From: Sva-07 sp041685755
GTDB lineage: Bacteria; Actinomycetota; Acidimicrobiia; Acidimicrobiales; Ilumatobacteraceae
Reading direction: 5' to 3'
Assembly (NCBI GenBank): GCA_041685755.1
Contig: JAWLFC010000023.1
Span: 1-34,647 of the forward strand
DNA: 34,647 nucleotides
The translations under genes were made by a program, and so were the position numbers. Below, in pieces: positions 31,335-34,647 of the stretch. Position 1 is the first letter of the stretch. Each line of letters begins with the position of its first letter. The notes under the pieces were generated by a model. The model saw only the letters and a program-made list of their open reading frames with translations. It made no database searches and was not told the DNA's origin.

Positions 31335-32285
31335 TCAGCGGAGGGCGGCGGCGAGACGATCGACGACCACGAGCGCCGAGCGGGAGAACTCGACGCTCGG
31401 GCCGGGGAAGAACGCGAGGTCGTGGGCTCCGGCGTCGACGAGCGCCTCGGCGTGGCGGACCGCATCGTCGAACGTGCCGATCGCCCCGAACTCCAGCCAC
31501 CACTCGGCGGGCATGTCGGCGATCCCGTCGACACCGCGAGCGTCGTGGCGCTCGCGGATCTCGTCGATGTGAGGGTGCGCGAGCGGCGCCGGATTCGTGC
31601 CGTCGAGCAGCGCCGCCACGAACGGCGCCATCTGCCGACGCGCCTGCGCGGCGTCGTCGTCGACGGCGAGCGCGGTGAACACCGACACACGGAACCGTTC
31701 CGGCGAGCCGGCGTGTGCGATCGACTCGCGCACGTACGAGGGCCCAGCACCCTCGGCCAGGACGACACCGTCGGCGACACGGCCGGCCAGCGCGAGCGAC
31801 TTCGGTCCTCGTACCCCCGCCAGAACCGGCGGCGGAACGCTCGGCGGAGCGTCCAGCGAGACGTCGCGCATCGAGAACTCCGCCCCGTCGAAGCTGACGC
31901 GCTCGCCGTGCAGGAGGCGCCGGACGATCGTGATCGCCTCGTCGAGCGTCGTCAGCGGCGACGCCGTGCGCTCCCCCATCTGCGACATCCAGTCCTGGAC
32001 GCCGTGACCGATGCCGGCGATCAGCCGACCCGGCGCCAGTTGGTCGAGCGTGGCGATCTCCATCGCGGTGACGGCCGGGTTCCGAGCGACGGCCGGCAGG
32101 ATGCCGATGCCCACGGTGAGCGCGCTCGTTCGGGCCAGCGCCGCCGCAGCCAGGCTCACCCCAGCGGTGTAGAAGCAGTCCTCGATCACCCAGAGTTGAT
32201 CGACCCCGGCCGCTTCGAGCGCCTCGGCGACCTCGATCACGAACGGTGCCGGCAGCGTTCGGTCGAAACACATCCCGACGTTCAT
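31335..32285 (-). CDS. LLM-class (luciferase-like) flavin/F420-dependent oxidoreductase
   Basis: 316 residues, a single TIM-barrel domain of the bacterial luciferase-like family. The N terminus is MNVGMCFDRTLPAPFVIEVA, then AGVDQLWVIEDCFYTAGVSL. Typical cofactor-site segments are LTVGIGILPAVARNPAVTAM and LAPGRLIAGIGHGVQDWMSQ, then PPVLAGVRGPKSLALAGRVA. GTFDDAVRHAEALVDAGAHD ends the barrel. Such proteins use FMN or F420; the conserved GIGHG and the actinobacterial setting make F420 plausible but unproven. TACGGT lies 6 nt before the ATG, so it probably has its own leaderless promoter. It is flanked by two copies of the same palindromic element. Confidence 0.88.
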   Translation of the reverse strand: MNVGMCFDRTLPAPFVIEVAEALEAAGVDQLWVIEDCFYTAGVSLAAAALARTSALTVGIGILPAVARNPAVTAMEIATLDQLAPGRLIAGIGHGVQDWMSQMGERTASPLTTLDEAITIVRRLLHGERVSFDGAEFSMRDVSLDAPPSVPPPVLAGVRGPKSLALAGRVADGVVLAEGAGPSYVRESIAHAGSPERFRVSVFTALAVDDDAAQARRQMAPFVAALLDGTNPAPLAHPHIDEIRERHDARGVDGIADMPAEWWLEFGAIGTFDDAVRHAEALVDAGAHDLAFFPGPSVEFSRSALVVVDRLAAALR

Positions 32286-32319
32286 CGCCGGACCGTAGCC
32301 GTCCCGCCCTCACCCCAAC

Positions 32320-32371
32320 CGAAATGGCGCGTCCTGGTTGCGCTCAGCGCAACCGGAGCGCGATTTTTCGG
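32320..32371. repeat. Palindromic intergenic element, copy 2
   Basis: The core GTTGCGC-TCA-GCGCAAC (32337-32353) has CGCG arms (32328-32331 and 32359-32362) and a T-run (ATTTTTCGG) on the plus strand. It has the same orientation as copy 1. It lies after the ilvE stop and before the LLM start. Confidence 0.7.
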
Positions 32372-32406
32372 TGGTGGTGGTGGTCGGGTGAGGCGGTGGG
32401 TGGGCG

Positions 32407-33324
32407 TCAGTGGACGTGTTCGCACCAGTGGGCGTAGCGCGGGTCCTTGCCGCGGATCGCCTCGTGGAACACCTCGGCGATCGCCGAGGTCATCGGACCC
32501 GGACACGGGATCACCCGATCGTCGACGGAGTTGACCGAGCTGACCTCGGCCGCGGTGCCGCACACGAACGCCTCCTCGGCGATGTAGAGATCGCTGCGGG
32601 CGATGTCGTCGACGACCACCTCGAAGCCGAGATCGGCGGCGATCGTCATCACCGAGTTCTGCGTGATCCCCTCGAGCGCGCCCGCCGACAGCGGCGGCGT
32701 CAGCAGCTTGCCGTGACGGGCGACGAAGATGTTCTCCCCCGTGCACTCGGCGATCAGGCCGTTCGGGGCGAGCATGATCGCCTCGTCGTAGCCGGCCCGC
32801 AGCGCCTCGACCTTGGCGAGCGAGGAGTTCACGTAGTTGCCGGTGGTCTTCGACGCCGGCGGCATCGTGTTGTGATCATGGCGTGTCCACGACGAGATCT
32901 TCATCCGCACGCCCTTCTCCACGGCGTCGTCACCGAGGTAGGCACCCCACGGCCAGCAGGCGATCGAGACATCGACGGTGCACGGCAGCGTGTTGAGACC
33001 CATCTCCCCGTAGCCGAAGTACGCGATCGGGCGGATGTAGCACGAGTCGAGCCCCGTGGAGGCGACGGTGTCCTTGGTCGCCTGGATCAGTTCGTCGATG
33101 GTGTACGGGATCTCCATGCCCATGATCTGCGCCGAGCTGAACAGGCGCTCGATGTGTTCGGTGAGGCGGAACACGGCGGGGCCCTGGTCGGTCTCGTAGG
33201 CACGGATGCCCTCGAACACGCCGGTGCCGTAGTGCAACGTGTGGGTCAGCACGTGGACCTGGGCCTTGTCCCAGTCGACGAGTTCGCCGTTCATCCAGAT
33301 CTTCGGGGTCGCTGTGATGGGCAT
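32407..33324 (-). CDS. ilvE: Branched-chain amino-acid aminotransferase
   Basis: 305 residues, a fold type IV PLP enzyme that makes or breaks down Leu, Ile and Val with 2-oxoglutarate/glutamate. MPITATPKIWMNGELVDWDK and THTLHYGTGVFEGIRAYETD are hallmark segments. Lys159 in PPASKTTGNYVNSSLAKVEA is the PLP lysine. NGLIAECTGENIFVARHGKL and GALEGITQNSVMTIAADLGF complete the cofactor site. I chose ATG 33324 because it gives the standard IlvE beginning and lies 4 bp after the leuB stop. A longer frame from 33405 would be inside leuB. It is co-transcribed with leuB, and the palindromic element downstream probably ends the operon. Confidence 0.95.
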   Translation of the reverse strand: MPITATPKIWMNGELVDWDKAQVHVLTHTLHYGTGVFEGIRAYETDQGPAVFRLTEHIERLFSSAQIMGMEIPYTIDELIQATKDTVASTGLDSCYIRPIAYFGYGEMGLNTLPCTVDVSIACWPWGAYLGDDAVEKGVRMKISSWTRHDHNTMPPASKTTGNYVNSSLAKVEALRAGYDEAIMLAPNGLIAECTGENIFVARHGKLLTPPLSAGALEGITQNSVMTIAADLGFEVVVDDIARSDLYIAEEAFVCGTAAEVSSVNSVDDRVIPCPGPMTSAIAEVFHEAIRGKDPRYAHWCEHVH

Positions 33325-33328
33325 CGGG

Positions 33329-34321
33329 TCAGTTTCCCACGCGGGCGGCAAGAGCGTCGCCGACGGCAGTGGTACTGCCGGTGACAGGATCAGCACAGGC
33401 CGCACGGATGCGCTCCGCGGCGTCGGCCTCGCCGAGGAAGTCGAGCATCAGCGCCGCGCTGAGGATGGCCGCGGTCGGGTTCGCCCGTCCGGTACCGACG
33501 ATGTCGGGCGCCGAGCCGTGGACCGGCTCGAACATCGACGGTCCCGTGCGGTCGGGGTTGAGGTTCGCCGACGACGCCAGACCGATCCCGCCGGACACGG
33601 CGCCGCCGAGATCGGTGAGGATGTCTCCGAACAGGTTGTCGGTGACGATCACGTCGTAACGGTGCGGGTCGGAGACGAAGTAGATGCAGGCGGCGTCGAC
33701 GTGGTTGTAGGCGGTGGTGACGTCGGGGAACTCGGCGGCGACCTCGTCGAAGGTCCGCTCCCACAGACTGCCGGCGAAGGTCAGCACGTTCGTCTTGTGC
33801 ACGAGCGTGAGGTGCTTGCGGGGACGGCTCGCCGCGAGCTCGAACGCGTACCGCACGCAGCGCTCCACCCCGTGGCGGGTGTTGACCGATCCCTGGGTCG
33901 CGACCTCGAGCGGAGTGCCCCGGCGCAGCACGCCACCCTCGCCGACGTAGGGGCCCTCGGTGTTCTCGCGGATCACGACGAAGTCGTGGGCGGTGTCTGC
34001 GCCGGGCGCGGCGCCGACGAACGGACGCTGGTTGATGTAGAGGTCGAGCTCGAAACGCATCTTGAGCAGCAGGCCACGTTCGATCACCCCGGGCGGCACC
34101 TCGGGCGTGCCGACGGCACCGAGCAGGATGCAGTCGAACGATCGCAGCTCGTCGAGCACCTCGTCGCTCAGGATCTCGCCGTCGCGCAGGTACCTCGACC
34201 CGCCGAGGTCGAACTCGGTCGTGGAGATGTCGACCCCGGCCGCCCGGACGACCTTGACCGCCTCGGCGGTCACCTCCGGACCGATGCCGTCGCCACCGAT
34301 CACTGCGATGTTGTGCGCCAT
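33329..34321 (-). CDS. leuB: 3-isopropylmalate dehydrogenase
   Basis: 330 residues. It oxidises and decarboxylates 3-isopropylmalate to 2-oxoisocaproate with NAD in leucine synthesis. The same enzyme class acts on erythro-3-methylmalate in the citramalate route to isoleucine that cimA starts. Signatures are IAVIGGDGIGPEVTAEAVKV, FVVIRENTEGPYVGEGGVLR, the metal site YDVIVTDNLFGDILTDLGGA and FEPVHGSAPDIVGTGRANPT. TAGGAT lies 9 nt before ATG 34321, so it probably begins a leuB-ilvE transcript. Length and motifs are those of the actinobacterial LeuB type. Confidence 0.96.
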   Translation of the reverse strand: MAHNIAVIGGDGIGPEVTAEAVKVVRAAGVDISTTEFDLGGSRYLRDGEILSDEVLDELRSFDCILLGAVGTPEVPPGVIERGLLLKMRFELDLYINQRPFVGAAPGADTAHDFVVIRENTEGPYVGEGGVLRRGTPLEVATQGSVNTRHGVERCVRYAFELAASRPRKHLTLVHKTNVLTFAGSLWERTFDEVAAEFPDVTTAYNHVDAACIYFVSDPHRYDVIVTDNLFGDILTDLGGAVSGGIGLASSANLNPDRTGPSMFEPVHGSAPDIVGTGRANPTAAILSAALMLDFLGEADAAERIRAACADPVTGSTTAVGDALAARVGN

Positions 34322-34350
34322 AGTCGCCCGATCCTAGGAACTCCGGTCCG

Positions 34351-34647
34351 TCAGCCCCCAGACGGCGCCGCGGTGATACCGACAGCACCATCGGCCACCG
34401 TGGCCGGGGTCGTGCTCGCGGAGGTGGGCACCGTCGACGTGGTGGTGGAAGGCGGCGTGGTGGTGGAAGGCGGCGTGGTGGTGGAAGGCGGCGTGGTCGT
34501 CGACGTGACGGTCGTCGCGGTGCTGACCGTGGTCGTGGTGTCGGACGCAGTCGTGGTCGTGGTCGGCGGAGCCGTGGTGGTCGTCGTCGTGGTCGTGGTG
34601 GTGGTGGTGGTGGTGGTCGTGGTGGTCGGCGGTGCCGGTCGCCACGG
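34351..34647 (-). CDS. Thr/Pro/Ser-rich C-terminal tail of an unidentified protein (cut by window)
   Basis: The frame enters from the right edge and ends at TGA 34351, giving 98 visible residues. It is almost entirely Thr with Pro, Ser, Ala and Val: a run of T's, then APPTTTTTASDTTTTVSTAT, three exact TPPSTT repeats, and a tail ending GAVGITAAPSGG. Such tails are typical of secreted or surface linkers, like the linker in the M14 lipoprotein of this window. The catalytic or structural part lies outside, so no function is offered. A parallel His/Asp-rich frame is open but is a shift of the same ACC/CAC repeats. Confidence 0.6.
   Translation of the reverse strand, partial: PWRPAPPTTTTTTTTTTTTTTTTTTAPPTTTTTASDTTTTVSTATTVTSTTTPPSTTTPPSTTTPPSTTTSTVPTSASTTPATVADGAVGITAAPSGG
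34439..34492. repeat. Three perfect 18-bp tandem repeats
   Basis: The unit GTGGTGGTGGAAGGCGGC occurs at 34439-34456, 34457-34474 and 34475-34492. On the minus strand it encodes TPPSTT three times. Exact copies suggest recent slippage or expansion. Confidence 0.9.

Noticed and set aside
34334..34645. His/Asp-rich 103-codon frame at the right end
   Set aside because: It is the same CAC/ACC repeat tract read one base out of the Thr/Pro frame. The Thr/Pro frame stays open to the edge and has the composition of real linkers.
1..34647. CRISPR arrays, insertion sequences, integrases or phage genes
   Set aside because: No regularly spaced repeats, transposase or integrase motifs were seen. The region reads as ordinary chromosome apart from the two palindromic elements.

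Overview
The window is a 34.6 kb piece of a GC-rich actinobacterial chromosome. Gene content suggests an Acidimicrobiia-type organism (Ilumatobacter-like is my best guess, by inference only). The reasons are the roughly 1560-residue NAD-glutamate dehydrogenase, a citramalate synthase for isoleucine, an F420/flavin LLM oxidoreductase, a GT4/GH92/GH13 carbohydrate block, and many genes that appear to be transcribed without a leader. The window is a scaffold: a 100-N gap sits inside one gene.

Layout, left to right. 1-1948 (minus): a cut membrane anti-sigma-like gene overlapped by an ECF sigma factor gene, then a DUF4160/DUF2442 pair. 2153-4799 (minus): gltX overlapping a YdcF-like gene, followed by tRNA-Gln(CTG) and tRNA-Glu(CTC), each with its own terminator. 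4912-9603: large NAD-glutamate dehydrogenase, divergent from a VIT1/CCC1-type metal transporter and a DUF2237 gene (9708-10811). 10900-12789: a small four-helix membrane protein, a lipoprotein cytochrome c, and an M14 zinc carboxypeptidase lipoprotein broken by the gap. 12842-19005: haloalkane dehalogenase, GH13 alpha-glucosidase, and a divergent GH92 mannosidase-GT4 glycosyltransferase pair. 19030-24160: nitroreductase, a decayed MFS transporter, an HxlR regulator, an alkyl-sulfatase-like metallo-hydrolase and a succinate-semialdehyde-type dehydrogenase. 24237-27120: a compact copper operon (MerR regulator, Cu+ P-type ATPase, CopZ chaperone) with ATGA overlaps and a visible operator. 27144-28606: an HhH-GPD glycosylase and an unrecognised protein. 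28647-34321: branched-chain amino-acid genes cimA, ilvE and leuB, with an LLM oxidoreductase between. 34351-34647: the Thr/Pro-rich tail of a gene that continues past the right edge.

Two regulatory or RNA features stand out. Upstream of cimA is a short reading frame with four consecutive isoleucine codons followed by two hairpins, the second terminator-like. This looks like an isoleucine-sensing attenuator on the enzyme that commits carbon to isoleucine. Divergent from it, 30523-31222 (plus) has a good sigma-70-type promoter, about 600 nt of dense hairpins with no credible reading frame, and a strong intrinsic terminator. It is a candidate stand-alone structured RNA of about 0.67 kb that I cannot match to RNase P RNA, tmRNA, 6S or SRP RNA. 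Other points are the assembly artefact in the M14 gene (collapsing a 99-bp duplicated overlap plus the Ns restores one frame), a recurring TANNNT box 6-9 nt before start codons, micro-ORFs coupled to the two divergent glycosidase genes, and two copies of a palindromic element whose stem differs by a paired A-T to G-C change.
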